A stretch of 34,713 bases of DNA. Source: Aggregatibacter actinomycetemcomitans (lineage in GTDB: Bacteria > Pseudomonadota > Gammaproteobacteria > Enterobacterales > Pasteurellaceae). The stretch is taken from assembly GCA_017160915.1 (NCBI GenBank), contig JACAWG010000060.1, positions 231 through 34,943 of the forward strand. The letters run 5' to 3'. The notes below the pieces were generated by a model. That model saw only the letters and a program-made list of their open reading frames with translations. It was not told where the DNA came from and did no database searches. Both the position numbers and the translations under genes were made by a program. This document shows, in pieces, positions 18,793-29,000 of this stretch. How positions within the stretch are numbered: the stretch's first letter is position 1; the number at the start of each line of letters is the position of its first letter.

Positions 18793-19875
18793 TTAATCTA
18801 TGTATTCGGTTAAAACACGCGGGGTTAATTTGGTGATTAATTCATAACTGATAATGCCGGTAATTGCTGCGATTTCTTCAATAGGCAATTCTTTGCCCCA
18901 TAGAATTACTTCATCACCCACCTTATCCTGACTGTCTGCGCCGAGATCCACGGTGAGCATATCCATGGAAACTTTTCCGACGATAGGTACGCGACGACCG
19001 TTCAGATAAACCGGCGTACCTTCCGGCACGTCACGCGGATAACCGTCGCCGTAGCCGATTGCCACCACGCCGATTTTGGTATCTTTGTCACTCACCCAAA
19101 CGCCGCCGTAACCCACCGGTTCGCCTTTTTTATGTTCGCGTACGGCGATTAGGGAAGACGTGAGATTCATCACCGGAATTAAACCGTATTCCTTGCCGGC
19201 GGTATTATTCGGCGAAATGCCGTACATAATAATGCCCGGACGAATCCAATCCAAATGCGCGTCCTGCCAGAATAAAATGCCGCCGGAGGCGGAAATGCTG
19301 CGCTCGCCGTCTTTGCCTTCCGTTGCCTGTAAAAAGCGCGCCAATTGTTTTTCGGTATAACCGCATTCCAATTCGTCGGCACGGCTAAAATGGCTGACAA
19401 AACCGATATTCGGATCAACGCAAGGTAACGATTTTAATTTTTGATAAAAAGCGTCCACTTCGTCTAAATGTACCCCTAAACGGTGCATACCGGTATCAAT
19501 TTTTAACCAGACTTTGATCGGATTAGGGGTTTTCGCCTGTTCCAGCGCGTCCAGCTGTTCTTGGCTGTGTACCACGGTTTGAATGTTGTTCACCGCCAGA
19601 ACGGGTAAATCTTTGGAGGAGAAAAAACCTTCCAGCAATAAAATCGGCTTGGTAATGCCGTTGGAACGCAATTTTAGCGCTTCTTCCAAACGCGCCACGC
19701 CGAAACAATCCACCAGATTTTCTACGGCGGAAGACACGAACACGACGCCGTGTCCGTAGGCATTGGCTTTAACCACCGCAATAATTTTGCTTTCCGGGGC
19801 TTTTTGTTTAATGGTTTGAATATTGTGTTTCAAAGCAACAGAACTGATTTTGGCTGTTGCGGGCTTCATGTGCAT
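18793..19875 (-). CDS. alr: Alanine racemase
   Basis: 360 aa (E. coli 359). A PLP enzyme making D-alanine for peptidoglycan. The PLP lysine is in AVVKANAYGHG (near residue 36), and the other catalytic base lies in the C-terminal domain after EHKKGEPVGYGG. DCFGVARLEEALKLR and GRVPIVGKVSMDMLTVDLG are also typical. The first ATG is taken because AAGAGA lies eight bases upstream; an alternative ATG two codons later is possible. It lies between dnaB and pgi, all on one strand. Confidence 0.96.
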   Translation of the reverse strand: MHMKPATAKISSVALKHNIQTIKQKAPESKIIAVVKANAYGHGVVFVSSAVENLVDCFGVARLEEALKLRSNGITKPILLLEGFFSSKDLPVLAVNNIQTVVHSQEQLDALEQAKTPNPIKVWLKIDTGMHRLGVHLDEVDAFYQKLKSLPCVDPNIGFVSHFSRADELECGYTEKQLARFLQATEGKDGERSISASGGILFWQDAHLDWIRPGIIMYGISPNNTAGKEYGLIPVMNLTSSLIAVREHKKGEPVGYGGVWVSDKDTKIGVVAIGYGDGYPRDVPEGTPVYLNGRRVPIVGKVSMDMLTVDLGADSQDKVGDEVILWGKELPIEEIAAITGIISYELITKLTPRVLTEYID

Positions 19876-19911
19876 TTTTCAATCTCTTTTTTGATGCTTT
19901 ACTATTCGTCT

Positions 19912-21318
19912 CTAATATTCATCATCGTAATGATGATGTTCCGCCAAATTATCAAAACGGGAAAATTGCCCTTGGAACGCCAGTTTTACGCGCCCGATAG
20001 GACCGTTACGCTGTTTACCGATAATAATTTCCGCAATGCCTTTTTCTTCCGACTCACGGTTATACACTTCATCACGATAAATAAACATGATCAAATCCGC
20101 GTCCTGCTCAATGGAGCCCGATTCCCGTAAATCCGAGTTCACGGGGCGTTTGTCTTGCCGGTTTTCCAGAGTACGGTTTAATTGTGACAGGGCGATCACC
20201 GGCACTTCCAATTCTTTTGCCAGGGCTTTTAAAGAACGGGAAATTTCCGCAATTTCCAACGTTCGGTTATCGGAAAATGCCGGCGCACGCATTAATTGAA
20301 GATAGTCCACCATGATTAAACTTAACCCGCCGTTTTCCCGATAAACCCGTCTGGCGCGGGAGCGTAGTTCGGTAGGCGTTAAACCTGAAGAGTCATCAAT
20401 AAATAAATTCGGTTTTTTGGCAAGCACGCCCATGGTGCTGGAAATTTTCGCCCAGTCGTTATCGTCCAACCCCTGACCGGTACGAATTTTGGTTTGATCC
20501 ACGCGGGAAAGTGACGCAAGACTACGCATCATGATTTGTTCCGCCGGCATCTCCAGGCTGAACACTAACACCGGTTTTTCACTGCCTAACGCCGCATTTT
20601 CACACAGGTTCATAGCAAACGTGGTTTTCCCCATGGAAGGACGCGCCGCCACAATAATCAAATCGGATTTTTGCAAGCCTGCGGTTTTTTTATCCAAATC
20701 TTTAAAGCCGGTAGAAACGCCGGTGACACCGGAATGATCTTTGGTCTGACTGAGTTGTTCGATTTTGCTGATGGTGTTTTCTAAAATGGCGATAATATTT
20801 TGCGGACCTTCATTGCCCGAGGTACGTTTTTCCGCGATGGCAAACACTTCCCGTTCCGCTTCGTCCAGCAAATGCTTCACGTCCTGCCCTTTCGGCGAAT
20901 AGCTGTTTTGCGCGATTTTATTCCCCACGGAAATTAATTCGCGCATGATGGCCTTTTCCCGCACCACATTTGCGTACGCCACCACGTTGGCGGCGCTCGG
21001 CGTGTTATTGGAAAGTTCCGCCAAATAAGCAAACCCGCCCACCTGTTCAATCACTTCACGGCTTTTGAGGGCTTGCTCCAAAGTGATTAAATCCACCGGC
21101 GCCTGCTGGGCGATGAGCTTTTCCATTTCTTCAAAAATCAGGCGATGCTCGAAGCGATAAAAATCCTCCTTCACCACATTTTCCGCCACATCATCCCAAT
21201 AGGAATTGTTCAGTAAAATACTGCCTAACACCGCTTGTTCGGCTTCAATGGAATGAGGGGGAATATTTAAATTGGTGGTATTTTGTTCTTTTGCAGGAGG
21301 TGAATTCTTAGACGCCAT
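19912..21318 (-). CDS. dnaB: Replicative DNA helicase
   Basis: 468 aa (E. coli 471). The hexameric helicase that unwinds DNA at the fork. The N-terminal DnaB domain (about residues 20-125) begins IPPHSIEAEQAVLGSIL. The RecA-like motor has Walker A RPSMGKTTFAMN, Walker B-type LIMVDYLQLM, and the arginine-finger region LRESGSIEQDADLIMFIYRDEVY. No intein is present. A GAGG lies six bases before the ATG, and a promoter candidate at 21351-21379. Confidence 0.98.
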   Translation of the reverse strand: MASKNSPPAKEQNTTNLNIPPHSIEAEQAVLGSILLNNSYWDDVAENVVKEDFYRFEHRLIFEEMEKLIAQQAPVDLITLEQALKSREVIEQVGGFAYLAELSNNTPSAANVVAYANVVREKAIMRELISVGNKIAQNSYSPKGQDVKHLLDEAEREVFAIAEKRTSGNEGPQNIIAILENTISKIEQLSQTKDHSGVTGVSTGFKDLDKKTAGLQKSDLIIVAARPSMGKTTFAMNLCENAALGSEKPVLVFSLEMPAEQIMMRSLASLSRVDQTKIRTGQGLDDNDWAKISSTMGVLAKKPNLFIDDSSGLTPTELRSRARRVYRENGGLSLIMVDYLQLMRAPAFSDNRTLEIAEISRSLKALAKELEVPVIALSQLNRTLENRQDKRPVNSDLRESGSIEQDADLIMFIYRDEVYNRESEEKGIAEIIIGKQRNGPIGRVKLAFQGQFSRFDNLAEHHHYDDEY

Positions 21319-21350
21319 CGTTGCCTCGGTTAATGGAAAAAAGTCGTTAT

Positions 21351-21379
21351 ATGATATACCAAATCCGGGGGCGGTTTAA
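21351..21379 (-). promoter_or_regulatory. Possible dnaB promoter
   Basis: On the minus strand: TTAAAC (21374-21379), 17 bases, TATCAT (21351-21356). The -10 is good (5 of 6) but the -35 is weak. The leader to dnaB would be about 30 bases. Confidence 0.4.
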
Positions 21380-21392
21380 CTTAAAAATACAA

Positions 21393-21442
21393 AAAAGTGC
21401 GGTGGAAATTCTTCGCGAAAATCCACCGCACTTTTCTTTAGA
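21393..21442. terminator. Bidirectional USS-pair terminator between aroG and dnaB
   Basis: AAAAGTGCGGTGGA (21393-21406) and TCCACCGCACTTTT (21422-21435) form a perfect 14-bp stem with a 15-base loop. T-rich runs follow on both strands. Its role here is to end aroG transcription on the minus strand. Confidence 0.85.
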
Positions 21443-21463
21443 AGGAAACGATTAATATATAAA

Positions 21464-22543
21464 TTAACCGTTTAATTTACGTCTTGTCGCCACGGCGTCG
21501 GATAATTCCTGTAAGACTTTTTCACTGTCGTCCCAGCCGATACAACTGTCGGTGATACTTTGTCCGTAGGTCAATTCTTTGCCTTCTACCAAATCCTGAC
21601 GACCTTCCACCAAATGGCTTTCAATCATGACGCCGAAGATTTGTTTTGAGCCATTGGCAATTTGGCGCGCCACTTCATGGCTAACGTCTAATTGTTTTTT
21701 GAATTGTTTGCTGCTGTTGGCATGGCTGAAATCCACCATAACGTGCGGTGTGTAGCCGGCTTTGGCAAGTTCCGCACACACTTCGGAAACGTCTTTTTCG
21801 CTGTAATTCGGACCATTGTCGCCGCCGCGTAAAATAATGTGGCAGTCTTCGTTACCTTTGGTAGAAACGATGGCGGAATGCCCGAATTTGGTTACGGATA
21901 AGAAATGGTGTGGTGCTTCTGCGGCGCCGATAGCATCTAAAGCAATTTTCACGCAACCGTTGGTGGCATTTTTAAAGCCTACCGCGCAGGATAAACCGGA
22001 AGCCAGTTCACGGTGCACTTGGGATTCGGTGGTTCTTGCACCGATGGCGCCCCAGCTCATGAAATCCGCCAAATATTGCGGTGTAATCATATCCAAAAAT
22101 TCACCGGCGGAAGGCACCGTTAAATCGTTAATGTCGGACAATAATTTACGCGCCATACGCAAACCGTCGTTCAGGGCATAGGTATTATTTAGGTGCGGGT
22201 CATTAATTAAGCCTTTCCAGCCTACCGTGGTACGCGGTTTTTCAAAATACACGCGCATGATGATTTGTAAGGTATCTTTGAATTTTTCACGCATTAATTT
22301 GATGCGTTGCGCATATTCCAATGCCGCTTTCGGATCGTGAATGGAGCAAGGACCAATGACCACCAACAGGCGATCATCTTTGCCATGAATAATGTCGTGT
22401 GCTTCTTTGCGGGCTTGTTCTACGGTTTTCACCGCGATGTCGCTGGCGGGAAATTTTTCTAATAATGCGATGGGCGGCAATACCTGTTCAATTTTACCGA
22501 TTCGGGTATCGTCGTTTTCAATGTTAATATCTTTTGTTTTCAT
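21464..22543 (-). CDS. aroG: 3-Deoxy-7-phosphoheptulonate (DAHP) synthase, AroG type
   Basis: 359 aa (E. coli AroG 350). The first enzyme of the shikimate pathway, joining phosphoenolpyruvate and erythrose-4-phosphate. Conserved active-site parts are VVIGPCSIHD, YFEKPRTTVGWKGLINDP, GAIGARTTESQVHRELASGLSC, CHIILRGG and MVDFSHANSSKQFKKQ. Overall similarity is closest to the E. coli AroG isozyme, but feedback specificity (Phe, Tyr or Trp) cannot be read with certainty. A TrpR operator overlaps its promoter, so it is probably repressed by tryptophan. A USS-pair terminator follows. Confidence 0.95.
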   Translation of the reverse strand: MKTKDINIENDDTRIGKIEQVLPPIALLEKFPASDIAVKTVEQARKEAHDIIHGKDDRLLVVIGPCSIHDPKAALEYAQRIKLMREKFKDTLQIIMRVYFEKPRTTVGWKGLINDPHLNNTYALNDGLRMARKLLSDINDLTVPSAGEFLDMITPQYLADFMSWGAIGARTTESQVHRELASGLSCAVGFKNATNGCVKIALDAIGAAEAPHHFLSVTKFGHSAIVSTKGNEDCHIILRGGDNGPNYSEKDVSEVCAELAKAGYTPHVMVDFSHANSSKQFKKQLDVSHEVARQIANGSKQIFGVMIESHLVEGRQDLVEGKELTYGQSITDSCIGWDDSEKVLQELSDAVATRRKLNG

Positions 22544-22615
22544 TTTTCACTCTCTTACTGCATAAAACAACAAAATCAAATTTCAAAAAGTGGCTCTACT
22601 CTACCACCATCCCTT

Positions 22616-22650
22616 GTACTAGTAAACTAGTTTATTGAATTTCTTCTTAA
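22616..22650 (-). promoter_or_regulatory. aroG promoter with overlapping TrpR operator
   Basis: The palindrome ACTAGTAAACTAGT (22618-22631, extended to GTACTAGTAAACTAGTTT at 22616-22633) differs at one central base from the E. coli TrpR operator core ACTAGTTAACTAGT. On the minus strand it contains a -10, TTTACT (22621-22626), with a -35, TTAAGA (22645-22650), 18 bases upstream that overlaps the lolE stop codon. This is the same operator-over-minus-10 geometry as the E. coli trp promoter. aroH, not aroG, is the TrpR-controlled isozyme in E. coli. Confidence 0.85.
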
Positions 22651-23897
22651 TGACCGCTTAACACCTGTGCCGGTTGTAATTTCGCCGCACGGTTCGCCGG
22701 ATAAAGGCTGGCGAATAAACTTAAAATTAACGCGGACAACAACACTAAAAGCACGTCCTGCCAATGTAATTCCGTCGGCAGGAAATCCACGAAATAAATG
22801 CCGTCGGACAATAATTTTTTGCCTATCGCCTTTTCCAATAATTGAATCAATTGGGTCAGATTCAAGGCTAAAATCACGCCAAGCACAATGCCAATCAGGC
22901 AGCCTTTCATGCCCGCCTGCAAGCCGTACCAAATAAAAATCCGTTTAATGAAACGATTATTGGCGCCGAGGGTGCGCATAATGGCAATATCGCCGGCTTT
23001 GTCTTTCACCGCCATAATCAAGGTAGAAACAATGTTAAAACAGGCGACCCCGATAACCAACACCATGGCGATATACATCACCGTGCGGATCAGTTGAATA
23101 TCGCGGTACATATAGCCGAATTTGCTGATCCAGTTTTGCAGGTACAACATCTGCGGATAATCCTGCAACATGGAATAATCCATGGTTTGCACACTAAACG
23201 GATCGGAGGTTTTCAGTTCCACACCAGTCACTTGATCTGCCCGATAACTCATCAATTGCTGCGCCTGCGCCAACGGCATCAAGGCATAACTGTGATCCAG
23301 CTGACCGTCCAAACGCAGAATACCGGTCACTTGAATACGTTCACGTAACGGTTGGGTGAGATTTTCCGAGCCTTTTTGCTGAGAAATCAACAAAGACACC
23401 CAATCCCCTTCCTGTACGTCCAAATCCCGTGCAATACCGGAGCCGAGGACCAATCCGCCGTTTTGCGCAAAATTCTGCCAACCGGCATTTAACACGAAAT
23501 GTCCGAGAGAACTCACTTGATCCTGCAATGTCGTTTCCACGCCTTTAATTTGCACGACTTTTAATTTTGCGCCGTTTTCCACCAACGCGGTAAAACTCAC
23601 GAAAGGCGAAATGCCGCGAATTTGCGGATTTTGTTTGAGCTTCGCCGCCAGATTTTGCCAATGATCGATAGGTGCATCGCCCTGTCCCGGGGCGGAAATA
23701 ATTTCTGCGTGCGGCACCACCGCTAAAATGCGCTGATTCAACTCACGCTCAAAACCGTTCATGGCACTCAAGCCGATAATGAGTACCGCCACGCCCAAGG
23801 CAATGCCCATACTGGAAAAAAAGGCAATCAGCGACACCAAGCGGTTTTTATGCTTACTGCGCTGATAACGCCAGCTAATAAAAAATGGCGTATTCAT
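22647..23897 (-). CDS. lolE: Lipoprotein-releasing ABC transporter permease LolE
   Basis: 416-aa FtsX/MacB-fold membrane protein: an N-terminal membrane helix (LVSLIAFFSSMGIALGVAVLIIGLSAMNGFE), a large periplasmic domain, and three C-terminal helices. With LolC and LolD it extracts outer-membrane lipoproteins from the inner membrane and hands them to LolA. It is third in lolC-lolD-lolE, and its ATG overlaps the lolD stop by one base (TGATG). Its last codon sits inside the aroG promoter. Confidence 0.94.
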   Translation of the reverse strand: MNTPFFISWRYQRSKHKNRLVSLIAFFSSMGIALGVAVLIIGLSAMNGFERELNQRILAVVPHAEIISAPGQGDAPIDHWQNLAAKLKQNPQIRGISPFVSFTALVENGAKLKVVQIKGVETTLQDQVSSLGHFVLNAGWQNFAQNGGLVLGSGIARDLDVQEGDWVSLLISQQKGSENLTQPLRERIQVTGILRLDGQLDHSYALMPLAQAQQLMSYRADQVTGVELKTSDPFSVQTMDYSMLQDYPQMLYLQNWISKFGYMYRDIQLIRTVMYIAMVLVIGVACFNIVSTLIMAVKDKAGDIAIMRTLGANNRFIKRIFIWYGLQAGMKGCLIGIVLGVILALNLTQLIQLLEKAIGKKLLSDGIYFVDFLPTELHWQDVLLVLLSALILSLFASLYPANRAAKLQPAQVLSGH

Positions 23898-24583
23898 CAG
23901 GCATTTTCCTCGCGTAGCACGCCGTCTTGCATAATCAGGCGACGATTGAGTTTTTCCGCCAAACTTAAATCATGCGTCACCAACAAAAAGGCGATGTGCT
24001 TTTCTTGGTTTAGCTGTTGAATCAGCTCAAAAATGCTCTCTGTGGTTTTATGATCCAAATTCCCCGTGGGTTCGTCCGCCAGCACCAGCGCGGGATTATT
24101 CACCAACGCGCGGGCAATCGCCACACGTTGGCGCTCGCCGCCGGACAAGGCGGACGGGCGATGTGAAATTCTGTGCTGTAAACCGACCGCACTTAACATC
24201 TGCTCGGCGCGTGCCTGCGCTTCACTTTTATTTTGTCGCCCGATTAACATCGGCATCATGACATTTTCCAGTGCGGTGAAATCCGCCATCAAATGATGAA
24301 ACTGATACACGAAACCCAAATACTGATTGCGCAATTTCGCCAAGGCGTTAGGCGTCATTTGTTGCAACGACTGCCCTTTAATAAAAACCTCTCCGCCGCT
24401 CGGTTGATCCAAACCGCCCAAAGTGTGTAACAAGGTGCTTTTACCCGAGCCGGAGCTGCCCACAATGGCAACCAGTTCGCCCGGTTGCATGGCGAAAGAA
24501 ACCTGTTTCAACACTTCCGTTTGTTGTGTGCCTTCTTGGTAAAATTTACTGATATTTTGGCAGGATAATAATGCTGTAGTCAT
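23897..24583 (-). CDS. lolD: Lipoprotein-releasing ABC transporter ATPase LolD
   Basis: 228 aa. Walker [13 protein letters not shown] (near residues 42-53), signature [16 protein letters not shown], Walker [14 protein letters not shown]. The sequence between, [24 protein letters not shown], contains the LolD-type Q-loop region that contacts LolC and LolE. It starts 15 bases after lolC. An uptake signal is embedded at 24186. Confidence 0.96.
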   Translation of the reverse strand: MTTALLSCQNISKFYQEGTQQTEVLKQVSFAMQPGELVAIVGSSGSGKSTLLHTLGGLDQPSGGEVFIKGQSLQQMTPNALAKLRNQYLGFVYQFHHLMADFTALENVMMPMLIGRQNKSEAQARAEQMLSAVGLQHRISHRPSALSGGERQRVAIARALVNNPALVLADEPTGNLDHKTTESIFELIQQLNQEKHIAFLLVTHDLSLAEKLNRRLIMQDGVLREENA

Positions 24584-24598
24584 GTTTTCATCTCTTGT

Positions 24599-25783
24599 TT
24601 ATTCGTAGCGCAAGGCTTCCGCCGGCTCAACTTTCGCCGCCCGATATGCCGGATAAATGGTGGATAATAAAGACAATAATAAAGAAAAGGCGATAATCGT
24701 CAGAATTTGCCAAGGCTCAAGTGCGGTCGGTAAATACATCGTTTGTGTGCCGAATAAATTCACAATGCCGTCTAAATTTAACGTCACCAGCACACCTAAA
24801 ACCGAGCCCAGCAAGGTTCCCATCAAGCCCACCAACAAACCTTGATAAATAAAGATGGAACGCACCTGTCCTTTGGTCAGCCCTTGGGTTTGCAAAATGG
24901 CGATTTCGCCCTGTTTGTCCACCACCATCAGGCTTAACGACGTAATGATATTGGAAATCGCCACGACGATAATCAGGCTCACCAACAAGCCCATCATGTT
25001 TTTTTCCATACGCACCGCTTGGAAAAATTCGCCTTTTTGGGTGCGCCAATCGCTGATTTGATAGTCCGCCGGAAACGCAGTCGGTAAGGCGGTAATCTGG
25101 AAAGGATCCGCTAAGAATAAGCGAAAGCCCTGCGCCTCGCCCGGTTGAGTACGCATTAAACGCCCGATGTCCGTTAAATTGGCAAAGGCTTCATAGCCGG
25201 ACACTTCGCCGCTGTCAAAATAGATTTCGCTCACGGTAAATAAGCGCTGTAAGGGCACGCGTCCGAAAGGCGTATATTGGCTGTTTTCGGTGATCATTAA
25301 GCGCACTTTATCGCCCACATGCAGATTTAATTTCTGCGCCAATTGATCACCAATAATGATTTTAAACTCGCCCGTCGGCAACATTTTGTCGAATTCCTGC
25401 TCGGGGAAATCAAATAAAATCGGATCATCAGAAAACTGCCGAATCCCAATCACCTGCCCCGCGCTCACACCGCCCGCCGTCTGAAAAATCACGTTAGTCA
25501 TGTTAATCGGCACGGCTTTTTGCACGAAATTCGGCATCGGCGGCTGTGCGTCATCAATTTTGGCATTGCCGTTCGGGCTGACAATGGCGTGCGGAATGGT
25601 GGACAGCACCTGTTGCTTTTGGTAGCCCTCCAAGCCGTTCATCACGGACAACACAATGATCAACGCCATCACGCCGAGCACAATCCCGAAGCCGGCTAAG
25701 TTTGTCACCAAACGCCCGAAACGATCGGCACTTTTCGCCCGCCAATAGCGTAACGCGATAAAAAGAGGTGTAGATAAAGTCAT
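24599..25783 (-). CDS. lolC: Lipoprotein-releasing ABC transporter permease LolC
   Basis: 394-aa membrane protein homologous to LolE: an N-terminal helix (LVTNLAGFGIVLGVMALIIVLSVMNGLEGYQ), a periplasmic domain of about 200 residues, and three C-terminal helices, ending YPAYRAAKVEPAEALRYE. LolC is the subunit that recruits LolA. It is first in the lolCDE operon. Assignment of C versus E rests on gene order and N-terminal similarity. Confidence 0.94.
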   Translation of the reverse strand: MTLSTPLFIALRYWRAKSADRFGRLVTNLAGFGIVLGVMALIIVLSVMNGLEGYQKQQVLSTIPHAIVSPNGNAKIDDAQPPMPNFVQKAVPINMTNVIFQTAGGVSAGQVIGIRQFSDDPILFDFPEQEFDKMLPTGEFKIIIGDQLAQKLNLHVGDKVRLMITENSQYTPFGRVPLQRLFTVSEIYFDSGEVSGYEAFANLTDIGRLMRTQPGEAQGFRLFLADPFQITALPTAFPADYQISDWRTQKGEFFQAVRMEKNMMGLLVSLIIVVAISNIITSLSLMVVDKQGEIAILQTQGLTKGQVRSIFIYQGLLVGLMGTLLGSVLGVLVTLNLDGIVNLFGTQTMYLPTALEPWQILTIIAFSLLLSLLSTIYPAYRAAKVEPAEALRYE

Positions 25784-25932
25784 AACTGATTAAAAATAGT
25801 CAAAAATACGGAAAAAATTGCGCGCTAGTTTAGCATAGACAGAAATAAAAAGGCGAAAATCAGCAAAGAATTCTCTATGCCATGCCTGAAAAAACATTGC
25901 GAAAAACGACCGCACTTTTATACAGATAACAT

Positions 25933-25961
25933 TTGACAGCGCAGGCACATCTTCCTACTAT
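25933..25961 (+). promoter_or_regulatory. metH promoter
   Basis: A perfect -35 TTGACA (25933-25938), a 17-base spacer and TACTAT (25956-25961, 5 of 6). Transcription would begin near 25968, about 35 bases before the TTG start. I saw no MetJ box, no clear MetR palindrome and no room for a cobalamin riboswitch between promoter and gene. Confidence 0.85.
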
Positions 25962-26002
25962 TCACCCCATTTATCCAACACCTTACAAACGGGAATCTTA
26001 TT

Positions 26003-29000
26003 TTGAAAAATACAACTGAAATCCTAAAAAATGCCCTTGCTCAACGTATTCTGATTTTAGACGGCGCCATGGGGACGATGATCCAAAAATATAAACTTAC
26101 CGAAGCGGATTTTCGTGGCGATCGCTTTAAAGAAAGTGCGGTGGATTTACGCGGCAATAATGACTTGCTCACCCTCACCCAACCGCTTCTGATTAGCGCC
26201 ATTCATGAAAAATACCTGGAAGCCGGCGCGGACATTATCGAAACCAACACCTTTAGTTCCACCACCATTGCCCAAGCGGATTATGAATTGCAATCCATCG
26301 CCTACGAATTGAATTTCGCCGGCGCAAAATTGGCGCGGTTGGCGGCGGATAAATACAGCACGCCGGAAAAACCGCGCTTTGTGGCAGGGATTCTCGGACC
26401 AACCAACCGCACCGCCTCCATTTCCCCCAATGTGAATGACCCGGGGTTCCGTAACGTCACCTTTATGGAATTGGTGGACGCCTATTCTGAAGCGACTCGC
26501 GGCTTAATCGAAGGCGGTGCGGATTTGATTATGATCGAAACCATTTTCGACACGCTCAACGCCAAATCGGCGGTGTTCGCCATTGAAAGCGTGTTTGAAG
26601 AAATGGGAGTGGAATTGCCGATTATGATTTCAGGCACCATCACCGACGCTTCTGGGCGTACCCTTTCAGGGCAAACCACAGAGGCGTTCTACAACTCCCT
26701 TCGCCACGCCAAACCGCTCACTTTCGGCTTGAACTGTGCTTTAGGTCCGAAAGAGCTGCGTCAATATGTGGAACAACTTTCCAAAGTGAACGAAACCTAC
26801 GTTTCCGTTCACCCGAATGCAGGCTTGCCGAATGCTTTTGGCGGCTACGATTTGGGCGCAGAAGAGATGGCGGCGCACTTAAAAGAGTGGGCGGAAAGCG
26901 GCTTTGTGAACATTATCGGCGGCTGTTGTGGGACAACGCCAGAACACATCAAAGCCTTTGCGGAAGCCGTGGAAGGCATTGCGCCACGCAAATTGCCTGA
27001 AATCAAAACGGCAATGCGTTTATCGGGCTTAGAGCCACTCAACATTGACGATGAAAGCCTGTTTGTAAACGTGGGTGAACGCAATAACGTGACGGGTTCG
27101 GCGAAGTTCAAACGTTTAATTAAAGAAGAAAAATTTGCGGAAGCCATTGAAATTGCCATCGATCAAGTGGAAAACGGCGCGCAGGTCATCGACGTGAATA
27201 TGGACGAAGCGCTGCTTGATTCGCAAAAATGTATGACCCGTTTTCTCAACATTATGGCGACAGAACCTGATGCGGCGAAAGTACCTGTGATGGTGGATTC
27301 TTCAAAATGGGAAGTGATCGAAGCAGGCTTGCAATCCATTCAAGGCAAAGGGATCGTAAACTCCATCTCGCTCAAAGAGGGCGAGGAAATTTTTATCGAA
27401 CACGCCAAACTGGTGCGCAAATACGGCGCGGCGGTGGTGGTGATGGCATTTGACGAAGTGGGACAAGCAGACACCGAAGAACGCAAGGTGGAAATCTGTA
27501 CCCGTGCGTACAACATTCTCGTGAATCAACTCGACTTCCCGCCTGAAGACATCATTTTTGACCCGAACATTTTCGCCATCGGCACAGGGATTGAAGAACA
27601 CAACAACTACGGCGTGGATTTCATCAACGCCACAGGTCGCATTAAACGCAGCCTGCCACACGCCAAAATTTCAGGCGGGGTGTCGAACGTCTCCTTCTCA
27701 TTCCGCGGCAACAACTTTATGCGCGAAGCCATTCACGCCGTGTTCCTTTATCACGCCATCAAACAAGGTATGGATATGGGGATCGTAAATGCAGGGCAGC
27801 TTGCCATTTACGACGATCTCGATCCTGAATTACGCGACATCATTGAAGATGCGGTGCTGAACCGTACGCCAGATGCCACAGAAAAATTACTCGATTTAGC
27901 CGAGAAATACCGCAATCAAGGCAGCGAAAGTGCGGTCGATTCTGTGGCTGAATGGAGAACTTGGGACGTGAGAGAACGCCTCAAACACGCCCTCGTGAAA
28001 GGTATTACTACCCACATTATTGAAGACACCGAAGAAGCGCGCCGGCAATTTGCCTCACCGTTGGAAGTGATTGAAGGCCCGCTAATGGAAGGAATGGACG
28101 TGGTGGGCGATTTGTTCGGCGACGGCAAAATGTTCCTCCCGCAAGTGGTGAAATCCGCACGCGTGATGAAACAATCCGTTGCCTATTTGGAACCGTTCAT
28201 CAACGCCACCAAGCAGAAAGGCTCAAGCAACGGCAAAGTGGTGATTGCCACCGTGAAAGGCGACGTCCACGACATCGGTAAAAACATCGTGAGCGTGGTG
28301 ATGCAATGTAATAACTTTGAAGTGATTGATTTGGGCGTGATGGTGCCTGCGGACAAAATCATTCAAACCGCCATCGACGAAAAAGCAGACATCATCGCCT
28401 TGAGCGGTTTGATTACGCCGTCATTAGACGAAATGGAATACTTCTTAGGCGAAATGACCCGCTTGGGCTTGAACTTGCCTGTGATGATTGGCGGGGCAAC
28501 CACCTCCAAAGAACACACGGCGATTAAACTTTATCCAAAATATAAAGAACACGGCGTATTTTATACCTCGAACGCTTCCCGTGCGGTGACCGTGTGTGCC
28601 ACCTTGATGAACCCAGAAAGCCGCGCGGCATTGTGGGAGCAGTTCAAAGCCGATTACGAAAAAATCCAAAAATCTTTCTCCAACCGCAAACCACTGCGCA
28701 AGCAACTTAGCATTCTTGATGCAAGAAATAACCGCTTGCACGCCTTTGAGGGCGAATGGGCGGATTACGTTCCACCGACACCAAAACAAACGGGCATTGT
28801 AGAGTATAAAAATGTACCCATTGCCGAGCTGCGTAAGTTTATCGACTGGTCGCCGTTCTTCCGCGTGTGGGGCTTAATGGGCGGCTACCCTGATGCCTTC
28901 GACTACCCGGAAGGCGGCGAAGAAGCACGCAAAGTGTGGAATGATGCCCAAGTGGTGTTGGACGAACTGGAACAAAATCGCAAACTCAATCCAACAGGCA

